Under the pieces are notes generated by a model. That model was not told the origin of the DNA and did no database searches. It worked only from the letters and a program-made list of their open reading frames with translations. Position numbers and translations under genes: made by a program. 64,000 nucleotides of DNA from Nymphaea colorata (taxonomy: Eukaryota > Streptophyta > Magnoliopsida > Nymphaeales > Nymphaeaceae). The stretch lies in contig NC_045143.1 in the NCBI RefSeq assembly GCF_008831285.2, forward strand, positions 21,352,854-21,416,853, in the 5' to 3' direction. Position 1 is the first letter of the stretch; each line of letters opens with the position of its first letter. This document shows positions 49,920 through 62,575 of this stretch, one piece after another.

Positions 49920-52885
49920 ATGAGTTGTTAAAGATTAATGTTCAACCAAAAGCAAAAATAATAAACTTGAAAGCAGATTGAACCACTACAAAATGATCGA
50001 TACCACTTTGATTGTGAAGTATGTGCATTATCAGAACCAAAAAATGATAATCAACAGAACCAACTTCAGCTGGATTTATCCAAATGTAGACCAAATAAAA
50101 AAAAAGTCACAAAATTCTATGGAAAAAATTATAAAGCAGAGCAATTCTAAGCTTTACTTTGACATTAAAAAATGAAAAAGAAAAACAAATAGGGTTATCT
50201 TCTGTTCAACTTTCTTGTGCACAAAAAATAAATAAAATCATGTAGTGGGAAGAAAATGACAATAAGTTCAAACTTTAGCAAGCCAACAACTTATTTTGTC
50301 TAAAAGCAAAAGGGCCATAAAAATATTTACAATGTCCATCTTGCTACTAATTGTAATAATCATGTCATTGACATATATAAAAGAAGAATGACTATACCTA
50401 AAAAAGTTATCTTAGCAAAATAGAGTTGTAGCAGAATAACAAAGTTTAAAATTTATCTTAGCAAAATATAGTTGTATGAGAAGAACAAGATTTTAAAATT
50501 TAGAGATGTGACAAATAACTTAAATTTATTAAACCAAAACATAGGAGTTCACATTACACTATAAAACTTTCCTCAGGTGAAGAATCTTACCATAGAAAGT
50601 TTTGCCGAAGAGGGAGATTCATATAAACTTCTACATTTAATTCTTATTAAAAAAGCAATTCTGATGTCAATTTGGTATATGTCCTAACCTTTAATAGAAA
50701 TTTACAAGAACCCTAATTAATGTCATCTTAGCTGATGGAGAGAAGCTTCTGAATAGTCTATGACTCATCATATTGTTGATTATAACCCAGGCAAGTTCAT
50801 AGTTTATATAGCACTCCACATGTTTGGGTTTTGGAAGGACTTAAGAATAGTTTCATAACAAAGTTTTTGCCAACACTTTAGAAGTTTATATCTCGTGGGT
50901 CATTATCAACCAATTAATAGTGTATATTTCCCCTACATCTGAGCTTATACAACTAAGCAGGAAAAAAAAGGTATACCACTTAGATTAGAAATATATGAGT
51001 TTCTGCAATGAGGTTTTCACTTTTATCGAATCTAACCAGTTTCAGTTTTCAACTCTTAAAGATACACATAAAAGTTCCACTGTAACCAATCTACAACAGT
51101 GTCCCACTAAACAGAGTGTGATAAAAATATCTACAAATTAAATTGAATAAATAACATTTTCCGACACAATTTCTCCCAGTACATAAAGTGGGGCCTAATC
51201 AAAGAAATAGGAACAAAGGCATTTGCCATCTAGGTGTATAATCCTGCACACACCATTTAAGTGTTTAATCCTGCACACACACATATCGATCATCTGTCTC
51301 AAGAAAAGAACAGATCTCCATAAAGTATCAGTATCAGTTTCATAATAGATATCATATGGGATACATCGTAGCAACTAAGAGTGAAGAATTAGAAACAACA
51401 ATGCTGAATAGGCTTTTTAATACTTGTAAATACTAGAAGAGTAAACAAATGATCCTAAACTAAACAATTTGAGTGAATAAATATCAAGTTCAAAAAAATT
51501 ATTTGTCAAATCATTCATATTCATCTGATTGAGTTCCTTTTTCCTCAGGCAGTTCCATTTCTCTGGAAAATTTAGAATTCTTTCATAATTTCAGTGCAAC
51601 AATCACTCCAACTGCTGTCATAACTCAAAACATCATTGAGCAAGAATTTTCAACTTCCTTGGTCACAATCGACTATCACTACAGACATGAAGCATGAAAA
51701 TAAAAAACTTCTCAAAGAAAGGTGCCAGTTCATTCTCAAATGGGATGTATGCTAAACAAGCTTAGGAAAAATAGCAACTACTACATGCTTGGCAACTAAT
51801 CTGTACTAACAGCAAAAAAAAAAGCCAGTGATTATTTGTTTGTAGAATGCAATGCAGAGATCTATGTTAAACTTTCAGCTGGTACCTAAATGAAATAGGC
51901 ATGTGAAAGCTATGCATGAAAATGGTTAGATAAAATAGCTCTGCTAATGTATTTTTTTCTTAAAAGAACACACATTTAAAAAGTTCAAACCCATCAACCA
52001 TGACAAGAAAATCTAGTTCATGAAACACATTCTTCAAAACCTTCTGAGGAAATTCAGAAATCACAAGTCTTTCTCTTTATATGCAGATATACAGATATAT
52101 ATATTTACATTCTGTCACACCTATATCTGAGGTTGCACTTTTTCTGCTATGCATTTTCCTGCTATACCTGCCTAGGCATACATGACAATGACAAATGGTA
52201 CTCAAAATGTCAATCAATAAAACACTAAAATAAAACATTCATATTCACTTATTATTAAGAAACTTCATTTAAAGAGAAATATATATCTCAATTCAACATT
52301 AGCTTGTCTTGTTAAACTAGTTAGAAGCTAGCATCAACATAAATCCAAGTATAATACATAAATGAACTTACCTGAGGCCAATCTCCAATTGAAATGTAAA
52401 AAAAAAAAAAAACAAATTGAGAAGGAGAAAGTGAAGCATGGCACAGGGAAGTACTTGATCTGCAGAAAATCAATTAATTTTAGGACGAAAGTGACTATAA
52501 GAGACAATAAAAGAAAAAACTTCAGATCGTAAAAAGGGACTCATCGTTCATCTTTCAAAAGGGAGGAGCAAACACAAAACTCCCCTTTGTCTCCTTCACA
52601 TGTAAATTTCCGCATACATATTTCCTTATCCAACTTATCTCTAGAAGAATCCAATCCCAGTGGACCCAATCACACAATTGCTTAGATTATCGTAGAAGTT
52701 GGGGAAGGCTCAAACTAATAACGAATCAACAAAATGAAATGCACGGGCACTTCATAAATGCAATGAAATATTTAGAATTTAACACACTACCTTGTCTATA
52801 TACACAAAAGTATTCTTCTTGACTGTTATATATGTTGGCATATTTAACATCGGCTTACATATATAAGAAGAGAGATTAAGTCAGG
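49920..52885. other. AT-rich DNA upstream of the demethylase pseudogene
   Basis: I searched by eye for the missing JmjN and N-terminal JmjC exons on the minus strand and found none. No other gene is visible. Its size is compatible with a long intron or with unrelated intergenic DNA. Confidence 0.45.
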
Positions 52886-52889
52886 GCTT

Positions 52890-52926
52890 ATACATGAGAG
52901 AGAGAGAGGGAGAGAGAGGGAGGGAG
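52890..52926. repeat. (GA)n/(GGGA)n microsatellite
   Basis: A purine run of GAGAGA and GGGAGA units. Confidence 0.85.
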
Positions 52927-52929
52927 CGA

Positions 52930-55080
52930 AGGGCTTGAATATGCCTTGTGCATGTCCTTCATCATTTTCTGTACAGCCAATCGAGTTTCTCTTAGTCCAA
53001 CATGAATCCATTTGGTTGTCGTTATGAAATTTATGTTTTTTCTTGTGAAGAACACATTCTGAATTGATTTTTCTTGATGTTTTGATCTAGTTCGAGATGC
53101 GTGAAAGTTTGATTTAAAATTGAAATTTCTTCATGCCTTCTTAGTTGTAGTTTAGTATAGTGCGGACGTGGTTTAGAGTAGTGCTCATGGTTCAGAATGC
53201 CATGCTTGTTTGAGTCCTAGTTAAAGTAGTTGTAGTTTGATTGTTTAGAGTAGTGTTCTATTTATTGAGCTTGTGATTGTATTTAAATGCATGTATGTTA
53301 GTTGCACATGTCATGGCTATACCTAGGTATATAAGGATGCATGTGTACACTGGAGTTGTATAGTCATCTATATTTGCTGCTACTCCTTCTACATGGGTAT
53401 CTTCACTTTGTTTTGTTTCTCACTTCAAGCCTCTTATTTATTGAAAACGCTAGCCCCTTTCTCTTTTGAGTGCCTAGGACACTTGAATTCGCTTTTTTGT
53501 GGAGGAGACTCTACCTGTCCTCATAATTATTAATGGTGCAATAGAACAAGGAGGCAATAGGATTATCTATAAAGATTTGATCCCTGATTCTGCATGCATT
53601 GTATTTTCTCATTAAAATTGGTAGCCAATAGAAGGGGGTTGTGAAGAAAGGGATTAGGGGCATTTTTATCACTGCTTCCTATGCATAATGTATGTTGCCA
53701 TTTTTGAAGTGGAAAGTTCACCTACAAGCCAACATGAGCCATTAATCAGTATTTGTGTGACATGATGATGATATCATGCAGAAACCATGCATCCATGCAT
53801 GAATGGTGGTGAAGCAAAGGTGCATGAAGGTCTGGCAAGACTTCGATTCTGTGATGATGTTGTCACCCCTTTCATGTCTTGTTTCAAGCACGCACGTCGA
53901 AGAGAATTTTTATTACGATGTATTATTATTTTCTACAAGTAGTTGAACAATCAATAGGATTGACAATTCAACACCTTGTGTCAGCTTTATCAGCTCTTGG
54001 ACTGTTAGCAAATCTTGGATTCCAAGCGATTTGGCAATTTTGAAGATTGAGGTGCCTGATATTTAACTGCATTTTGAGTACTATGTTGCAACAGAAAAGT
54101 ATGGAAGGAGAGAACAAGCAGTGCATCACTCTGGTCATCCATCTGAAGTGATACATAGTCAACGAGCCTTCAAAGATGAAATATCGGTGGCTGCATTGGA
54201 CCGTGGAGTTTTATAATCCTCATTTGCAATTTGAAGTGTTTACATTTCAAATCAAGTGGAAAAAGATTTTTGACTTACTATTTTGTGCAAATCTTTGGTT
54301 TCTCTTTATGCTTGCTCATCCTTTTGATGGCCATTTATTCTTTAGTTCCTTAAATTGGTCAGCTTCCTTTTTCCTCTATTTTAGTGACTTCTTAAGCAAG
54401 TCCATACAATATTGCCCATTATAGTGAATATTGAAAAGCGTTTGATCCCAAGGGGTCACACATCACTCTTTGGAGTATAAGGTTGTAGTGCAACATCTTG
54501 GAATTCAGATGGTCTCGTCCAAGTGTTTTCCCCATTCTCCAGCAAGATGACGCCAGCTCTGGCCGGCGAAATTGTCTTCATGATTTGGAGTGGCAATAGG
54601 GTTTGGGAAGATCAGGCGATCATCAAGTGCAGAAGGCGATGCTAATGTGCTGCAAAAGTGCCACGACATGGTCGAATGTGAGTCACATTTTTGTTCTTGA
54701 TGTGACACTTGCTCAAACGATCTTGCATGTTGCTGAATTGCCTTGTGGCCTTGGAGTTGGATGAGGATCGGCTATGCTTCTTGTGTGTGCAAGTGATTGT
54801 CTATGCACATTCTTTTGTTGTTTAGATTTGGTTAGTTGCTGTTGTGTACTGAATTATGATCTTATGTTGCTTTTCAGGATTAGTAGATTATTGGAGAACT
54901 TTAGATAGGGATTTCCATTTGAGTTTGTATAATTAAACTTGTTTAGGTATAAAGCTCAATTTGTGATGGCACATGCACTGGGTTCATATTTTTTCTTTTT
55001 TCATTTTTTTATTGCAGATAGTTGAATTTGGCATTTTCATATATTTCTGCTATGTATTCTTGACATACTTTTAAAAATCA
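52930..55080. other. Intergenic DNA, no recognised gene
   Basis: Short frames at 53968-54162, 54176-54424 and 54505-54708 have no family signature. The stretch 54530-54680 is GC-richer and could be a decayed exon. No repeat partner in the window. Confidence 0.4.
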
Positions 55081-55084
55081 AAGT

Positions 55085-55431
55085 TATACCACTGCTGTTT
55101 GCTGGACCTCTCAAGTATTGGTGCAAGAGAAGCAAAGTTGATGTGCTGGTTTCCAACTTAGCCACATGGAATGATGATGCTGTTTCTAGTTCTTTAGAGA
55201 GTGTTAGCTATTGGGTTGAGGGCTTGCCATTTGTTCACTCATTGAGTGGTTACTGAATTTTATTTGGCAACTAGCCCCACAAGAACACCTCTGAAGTTCT
55301 ATGAGAGTACATTTGAAGATGTAAATTGCAAAGAGCTACCAGGTTTGTCTTTTTCTCTCATATGCAAATCAGTGGAAGAGTTAGAAAGTGGAGCCGCAGG
55401 GGCCACTGTCTTGTCATTTAGTAAAATATAA
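55085..55431 (+). pseudogene. Fragment of a GH2-family beta-galactosidase gene
   Basis: The frame LKYWCKRSKVDVLVSNLATW, then NDDAVSSSLE and YWVEGLPFVHSLSGY (about 55107-55253), matches the start of the plant large-subunit-type GH2 beta-galactosidase, where a Y-W...KVD..V...A-W-DDAV stretch precedes a LSGYWKF block. After SGY the expected W-K-F is replaced by a stop because two bases are missing. The frame then resumes as LATSPTRTPLKFYESTFEDV and ends near a possible donor at about 55341. The next conserved block (NWQMHG) is not found, nor is the catalytic core, so only the N-terminal exon region was copied. Confidence 0.65.
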
Positions 55432-55434
55432 AAC

Positions 55435-56245
55435 GTCGTTTTATGTAAGATTTTCCTGAAATAGAACATGTGGTTTCTCTTTTGAGGAAAAAAATGCTAT
55501 TTTTATCTATTATGAACAAGGCAGTAATTGTTGTACTATAATATTCAATAGCAATGTTATTTTGCGCTATTCTATTTTTCTAAAATCCAATTAATTCTAA
55601 AACTTCACACCTTTTTCATTACCTTATATTGTTTTCTTTATATTTATAAAGCTGTTCTAAAAAGTTTGAAAACATCATTCAGTTTATTTACCAGAATTTT
55701 TTAAAATGTGTTTTCAATGACAACGTTTATCCTTATGTCTTTCAGAACATGCATGAACAAGGTGTTCTTGCTTTCAAACTTCTGAAAATGGGAATCAAAC
55801 ACTTTCTACATGCAATGAAGAACCATGGGAGGACTAGACCTGTTAAATTTAATGGGGCCCTCTAGAAAGAAGCCAACCACCATGGCCGTGCCTTACAAAG
55901 ACAACTTCAAGAGAAAAAATCATAGATTTGAAAGGGAGAAGGAGGGCTTAAAGCACGTGATGGAACCAAAGGAGCAGGGCGAAGCCAAAAGAAGGAAAAG
56001 GTCTAGATTTCAGTCTTCTTCGTTGCCGACGAATATTTGTACTTTCTTGTCACCCACATCTCCTCTTCCCACCCCGATTTCTGGAAGCTGCACTTAAAGT
56101 CTCTTCTTTCAATACAGTAGAAACAGGTTTGATTGTTTTTTCCCTCTTCTTTAAATTGGAAAAACATGTTGCTTGTCCTAAACAAAAGCAAGAGTTGCTG
56201 CTCAATGTGAATATTCTTTTGATTAAATTCAATTTTCCCCCAAGG
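55435..56245. other. Intergenic DNA with one unassigned basic frame
   Basis: Frame 55825-56097 (90 codons, plus) is rich in K, R and E (EQGEAKRRKRSRFQSSS) and then S/T/P-rich. I recognise no family; it may be chance or a decayed nuclear-protein exon. Confidence 0.3.
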
Positions 56246-56926
56246 GAGATGGTTTCTTTGGTTTTTGTGGCAACTTCAGAAGCATCAAACAGTTGGATGC
56301 ATGAAGCACAGACTTCTTTTTTTTCTTCCGTGTCTTGTGAGGAACACATGCTTTCATGTTGACTCATCATCCTTCAACTTGAAGGTCTTGAAGTACAATG
56401 GCTCAACACTAATAGAATTCATGCGGTGATGGTAAAATGAAAAAGTGGGGAAGTCGGCCTCAGCGGAGTTTGACATTTTTTTTCTCTTCTCAATGCAGTA
56501 ATCTCATACGCCGTTGGTCTCGGATCGGCCACAATAAATTAAGTAAAAAAAATACATTCTTTTATTATCTTGTTGCAACATTTCCTCCTTGTTACCAATA
56601 CAAGATTATTGCAGTGAGCATTTGATAAGAATAATATTTTGTGTATTGTTGGGATACGTTTTCAAAATACATGACGCAAAAGTTAACATAACATAATGTC
56701 AACAATTAGACGTTAGACATGATTACACATTGTGTTTTGAAACAATAATGTAAAGGTTTACAAGCACACAATCTTCCTCTTATCAAACACACTCCTATTC
56801 ATTTTATTCTCTTAGCTATGTGTTGCCTAATGGGTCAATCTCTGTGAAAACAACAACAGTGACAACCTGATTTGATATCCCAACTAAACTAAACCTGATT
56901 ATTTCAGTCTCAACCAGTCTAGGTCC

Positions 56927-56932
<6 letters not shown>

Positions 56933-56962
<30 letters not shown>
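56933..56962. repeat. (TG)n microsatellite
   Basis: About 15 TG units. The matching place in unit 2 (about 58537-58548) has only a few. Confidence 0.9.
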
Positions 56963-56963
<1 letters not shown>

Positions 56964-57310
56964 AACACAATGGTTCAAGCCGGTTGAAGACCGTGGCATA
57001 ATGTCAAGTAAGTCTTTCATATATCTGGGGAAGAAAAGGAAGACAAGGCATGCTTTGTTGGAATAATATATCTGCCCACTGTCTTAATCCTCCTGAAAAA
57101 TAAAATGAGGAAAAAAATAAAGAAATAAAGTAAAGAAAAAGAAAAGATCCCTAGGACTAAAGCATCGATAAGTCAAATTTTCTAACTTGGCCACAGCAAG
57201 GTTCTATTCCATACAGTTCACACAAATTCGTTTTGGCCTTTTCCCACATGATCACAGCTACAAATAAGGCCTCTAGAGGAGGAAGAACACCATTAATCTC
57301 GACGTCGCCC

Positions 57311-57391
57311 ATGGAAGAAACCAGACTGCTCCTCTTCTTCCTCGTCTCTGCTTCTGTCCTTCTACATTGCGCTTCAAGTAAAGCGCCAAAG
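57311..57391 (+). CDS. First exon of a secreted-protein gene, unit 1 (partial)
   Basis: 27 codons: MEETRLLLFFLVSASVLLHC then ASSKAPK, followed by a donor (AAAG|GTATGT). This has the charged start, hydrophobic core and small residues of a signal peptide. An in-frame upstream ATG exists at 57233, but the start at 57311 gives the standard signal-peptide layout. The intron is phase 0. No following exon is recognisable in the 520 bp before unit 2, so the protein family cannot be assigned. A GH17-like or other secreted enzyme is possible but unproven. It may be an orphan exon left by duplication. Confidence 0.45.
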
Positions 57392-57910
57392 GTATGTATA
57401 CTTGATATGATACTCCATGATTAGTAGTTACAATTTGTTGACCTCTTCTTAGTTGTTACTGTCTGTTAATAATGAGAAATATATTGATAAAGTTCTTGTG
57501 ATAAAAGACCATCGAATTAGATTTCATAGAATTGTTGGGTGTAATTGAGCATTTCCAAAACCAAATGAATTTTGAGTCCAGTTTTTCCATGAATTTAAGA
57601 GTTTACCGACAATTAGATTGCTTTTTTCCTACGTCCTATTTTTCTTTTCCACAGAAATTGTAGACATTTTGGTATCCAACCTTTAGTTTATTGGGTGTAT
57701 CTCCTAGCTAGGCACATGTTGTATACATGGGAAGTACGTGAGTAGCAGCAACGAAGTTGAAGGAGAAAATTATGAGGAAGCAAACCACTTGAAGTTATTG
57801 TCATCCGTTATTCCATGGGAAGAAAGTCGCTTGTAATTGTTTCGTTAACTTTAGAAAGGAATCACTTAATCTATGATTTTATTGTACAGTGAGGGTAGTG
57901 CGCAGGAAGA

Positions 57911-59209
57911 TGCTTTCTTTGGTTTTTGTGGCAACTTCAGAGGCATCAAACCGTTGGATGCATGAAGCCCAAACTTCTTTTTTTTCTTCCTTTTGATTCT
58001 TACTTCCACTTTAGGTTAAATAACTCTTTGTGAATGTCTTGTGAGGCACACATGCCTTCATGTTGACTCATCATCCTTCAACTTGAAGGTCTTGAAGTAC
58101 AATGGCTCATCACTAACAGAATTCATGCAGTGGTGGTAAAATGAAAAAGTGGGAAGTCGGCCTCAAAGGAGTTCGACTTTTTTTGTCTCTTCTCAATGCA
58201 GTAATCTCATATGCCGTTGGTCTTGGATCGGCCACAATAAATTAAGTAAAAAAAATACATTCTTTTATTATCTTGTTGCAACATTTCCAACTCGTTACCA
58301 ATACAAGATTATTGCAGTGAGCATTTGATGTCAACAATTAATGTAAAGGTTTTGGAATACATTTTACAAGCACAGAATGTTCCTCTTATGAAACACACTC
58401 CTATTCATTTTATTCTCTTAGCTATCTGTTGCCTAATGGGTCAATATCTGTGAAAACAACAACAGTAACAACCTGATTTGAGATCCCAACTAAACTAAAC
58501 CTGATTATTTGAGTCTCAACCAGTCTAGGTCCTATTTGTGTGTGTCTGTGCAACACAATGGTTCAAGCCGGTTGAAGATCGTGGCATAATGTCAAGTAAG
58601 TCTTTCATATATACGGGGAAGAAAAGGAAGAAGAGGGATGCTTTGTCGGAATAATATATCTGCCCACTGTCTTAATCCTCCTGAAAATAAAACGAGCAAA
58701 AAAATAAAGAAATAAAGTAAAGAAAAAGAAAAGATCCCTAGGACTAAAGCATCGATAAGTCAAATTTTCTAACTTGGACACAGCAAAGTTCTATTCCATA
58801 CATCTCACACAAATTCGTTTTGGCCTTTTCCCAGATGATCACAGCTACAAATAAGGCCGCCAGAGGAGGAAGAACACCATTAATGTCGACATCGCCCATG
58901 GAAGAAACCAGGCTGCTCCTCTTCTTCCTGGTCTCTGCTTCTGTCCTTCTCAATGGGGCTTCAGGTAAAGTGCCAAAGGTAGGTATACTTGATATGATAC
59001 TCCATGATTAGTAGTTAAAATTTATTGACCTCTTCTTTGTTGTTACAATCTGTTAATGACAAGAATTATATTGATAAAGTTCTTGTGATAAAAGACCATC
59101 GAATTAGATTGCATAGAATTGTTGGGCGTAATTGAGCATTTCCAAAACCAAAGGAATTTTGAGTCCAGTTTTTCCATGAATTTAAGAGTTTACCGAGAAT
59201 TAGATTGCT
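57911..59209 (+). repeat. Tandem duplication, unit 2
   Basis: See unit 1. The 284 bp between the units (57627-57910) is not repeated after unit 2, where the sequence switches to a short GC-rich piece and then the TA-rich block. Confidence 0.85.
58898..58978 (+). CDS. First exon of a secreted-protein gene, unit 2 (partial)
   Basis: 27 codons: MEETRLLLFFLVSASVLLNG then ASGKVPK, with a donor AAAG|GTAGGT. Compared with the unit 1 exon, all changes lie in the last ten codons (HC to NG, S to G, A to V) and length and phase are kept. Sequence downstream becomes TA-repeat within 360 bp, so this copy also lacks a visible second exon. Confidence 0.45.
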
Positions 59210-59339
59210 TGCCTCCATCCGAGCACTCCTCCATCATGTTGCTGTCTCTCTTGGCCATCTGAGGGCTGCAGCAACCACACTCCATCCATCAGGTGTAGCA
59301 GGCAGCCCCAGTGCCATCCCCTTCCATTGCCAGGACATT

Positions 59340-59531
59340 GTATATATACGTTAATAGATATGTGTATGTATGTATATAGCACATATATGCAGACATATGG
59401 ATGTAGACGTTCATACTATATATATCTGCATATTAATATTATTTTATACATATATTTATATATGCACATACATATATATATGTATACATGTGCATATAAT
59501 ATACAAATATGTACTTATAATGTATGTACAT

Positions 59532-59575
<44 letters not shown>

Positions 59576-59842
59576 TATGTATTTTTATATATATATACAT
59601 ATATATGTATTTTATATATATATGTACATCTAACATATATAAATACATATATATGTATTTACGTAATACATACATATGTACATTATGTGTGAATATATAG
59701 ATATGTATTACATACATATATTAATATCTATATATAAATATGTACAAAGTCTACTACCATATATATGTTATGTATGCATTGTACGTATTATATATATTAT
59801 ATTATACATGTGTACACGCATATTACACAACACTATATGTAC

Positions 59843-59890
<48 letters not shown>

Positions 59891-60646
59891 ATAATATATA
59901 CATTTGTACGTGTGTGCATTGACATATATGTATATATATTATACGTATGTATAATTATTTATATACAGATATATAGCATATATGTATGTATATTATACGT
60001 ATGTATAATTATTTATATACAGATATATAGCATATATGTATTTATATGTATATATATTATACGCATATATAATTATTTATATACAGATATATAGCATATA
60101 TGTATGTATATTATATATATGTACAATGTACAAACTTTATAAATATCTATGTGTATGTGCACTATGCAAAGATTATGTTGTTTGTAGGCCTTGCGTCTTA
60201 AAGTTCATAGATATCAAATCAAATTTTATCCCTTCTAACTTGAGATCAATGATATGTAGATATATATTACATACATGTATTAATATCTAAATATAATATG
60301 TATGATGTATATTACCATATATATGTTATGTATGCATTGTACGTATTATATATATTATATTATACATGTGTGTACGCATATTGCGGAACACTATATGTAC
60401 ATAATATATACATTTGTACGAATATATATTAGCATATATGTATATATATTATACGTATGTATAAATATTTATATACAGATATATAGCATATATGTATATA
60501 TATTATATATATGTATAATGTACAAACTTTATAAATATATATGTGTATGTGCACCATGCAAAGATTATGTTGTTTGTAGGGCTTGCATCTTAAAGTTCAT
60601 AGATCTCAGATCAAATCTCAACCCTTCCAACATGAGATCAATGCAT
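59340..60646. repeat. TA-rich satellite-like block with nested duplications
   Basis: Made of TATATGTATA and ACATATATGTAT words. A unit of about 55 bp (ATTATACGTATGTATAATTA then TTTATATACAGATATATAGC) is repeated three times at 59938-60112 and again near 60448-60500. A larger duplication pairs about 59700-60252 with 60256-60646, including a non-TA tail around TGCAAAGATTATGTTGTTTG (60166, 60558). A (GT)n run lies at 59861-59889. The many Tyr/Ile/Met-rich frames here are artefacts of composition. Confidence 0.85.
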
Positions 60647-60654
60647 TTAAAAGA

Positions 60655-61050
60655 TAGTGGTGATCATAAGGTGGTGTTTGGCGGCACTTCAAACTTGAAT
60701 TAGAATGAAAACTCTAGTTCTAGTTTCATTTTTAATTTGATATTCTAGAGTTTTGAGTCTAATTTTGCAAATGATGTTTTTGACAAAATCACAATTTAAA
60801 GTTTAAAATTGATGAAATAAAACCATGTTGACATGTGCTCAAAGAAAAACGAATAACTTATAAATTTAAGGAATCATAATTCCACCCCTCAGAATAGAAT
60901 CACGATTCCTAAATTTTGATTCAAGAATGAAACTATAATCTAAAAACATAAAAACTTTGTTTGAGGATTCAATTCCCATTTCCTCGAAAAAAGAAAATTT
61001 TATTTACATAATTATGCAATTCCGGCCTTGTCAAACAACCCATAAACGAT
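60655..61050. repeat. Possible MITE of about 390 bp
   Basis: The left end GGTGTTTGGCGGCACTTC and the right end (minus) GGTTGTTTGACAAGGCCGG face inward and share GTTTGRC. The interior has AGAATYAYRATTC-like inverted words. No target duplication was confirmed. The structure recalls Tourist- or hAT-like MITEs. Confidence 0.4.
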
Positions 61051-61059
61051 TGTTTTCAA

Positions 61060-62210
61060 ATCTGCTATTTTTCAAAACAGTAGATTTAAGCTAAATCCTT
61101 TGTTAAACCAGATACAATCGAGAGAGATCCAAAAACTGACCGCCATCTAGACACTCTCTAATAACATGGCCCCTCCTGATTGGAAGGGTCATTTCCCATA
61201 TCCCATCCTTGTTATGAGATAAACAACTCATAAGTTTGATCTATATCAAATGCAAACAAAGAACCTTTCTATGGTTTTACCACACTGGACCCACTAAAAA
61301 AATATTTTGAGTCCACTGGACCACAACAGATGGAAATTAACGTGAGAGTGCAAGAAGCAAAATCCAACAATAACCCCAAAAAAAAAAATCGTTCTTCCAC
61401 CAGAAAAATAAACATTATAGGCTAAGTGCACTCATGCAGCGGTATATAAGCTAATAGAATATGAATGGTATTATAATGAAGACAAAGTCAATTTTTTTCT
61501 TTTTATTTTTTTGTACCTTTGCCCACTTGCTTGTGGTTCAGCTTACCACCTTTAGATGCCTCGTATTTTCTTTTCCTCTTAAAATCCCAATCAAGTTATC
61601 AAGAACAAATTGATAGTGGCCCCTTCTTTTTTTCTCCAGACAGTCATTAACTTTTTTAAGAAATTATTTGTTTAAAATTTTTAAGATTGTCTCAACATTA
61701 ATTATTTTTCTCGCTTTAAAACATCAAAAAAATAAAATGCCAATAATTTAAAAAATATGTCATAGTGTTATCGGAGAGATTATGGCTGTGGTGAGAATAT
61801 AATGTATGTGATGGGTATTATATGAGAATGTAAATCAAATTGTTGAAAGATCGGTGAGTCCTTCTGGTCTCTTATTCGTCTAATATGTGGTTCATAGCTA
61901 GAATATTTCTTCTTCGTCCAATAAATTTAAATTTGATTCCACAAACTCAAGTAGCTAAATTGTATTTCATATCCATTTGTAATAATCTTATACAAAATTG
62001 ACCATTTGCAATTCATTATGTCCCCACATATAGAGAAAGCCCTAAGCGGTGTAGCATAGTTGGTTGGATTGATTGGCCAACGAAAGTTCACAGTATGGGT
62101 GCCATATTTGAGGACTGCAAAAGATGGATGCATGACACTTTAGTTGACATATGTACAGCTCTCCACTGATGATCAGGTTAGAGGAAAAAAAAGAAGGGAC
62201 TTCAGCCTTT
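61060..62210. other. AT-rich DNA, no gene
   Basis: No conserved frame. The frame 61927-62133 (minus) has no family signature. Confidence 0.5.
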
Positions 62211-62213
62211 TCA

Positions 62214-62575
62214 AGGTATTCATATAAACTAAAGCAAAAAGCATAGTTGTGAAATGAATTTAATCCAAACCATCCATTAATTAAGAAAACACGGTGACAG
62301 GAGCATCATTTTCATTACGATAAACCAAGTGTATTTGTATAAACTAAAGCAAAAGAAAAAGTCAGTTGTAATATGAATTTAATCCATAATATCCACCAGT
62401 AAAAGAGACAAAATGACGAGAACATGGTTTTTTTTACGATAGACAAAGGGTATTCATAACTAAAGCAAAAAGAAGACAATTATGAAATGAATTTAATCAA
62501 AGCATCCAGCAGTAAAAAGATAGTGATAAGAGAATAATTTTATTTACATAGACCAAACATTATTAATTACATATT
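62214..62575. repeat. Three tandem units of about 120 bp
   Basis: Each unit runs through GTATTCATA.AACTAAAGCAAAA, then ATGAATTTAATC, CATCCA, and ends ACGATARACCAARB. Units start near 62214, 62334 and 62450, and are clearly diverged. Confidence 0.7.

Larger units (their letters stand above)
56249..57626 (+). repeat. Tandem duplication, unit 1
   Basis: Collinear with 57911-59209 at about 93-95 percent by eye. Shared landmarks include TTTCTTTGGTTTTTGTGGCA at the left, the signal-peptide exon, and TTTAAGAGTTTACCGASAAT at the right. Unit 1 has a longer (TG)n run and about 60 bp near 56640-56700 that unit 2 lacks. Confidence 0.85.

Noticed and set aside
59327-60703. Long Tyr/Ile/Met-rich frames on both strands (up to 133 codons)
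   Set aside because: They arise from TA-rich repeats; both strands and several frames are open at once and composition explains them.
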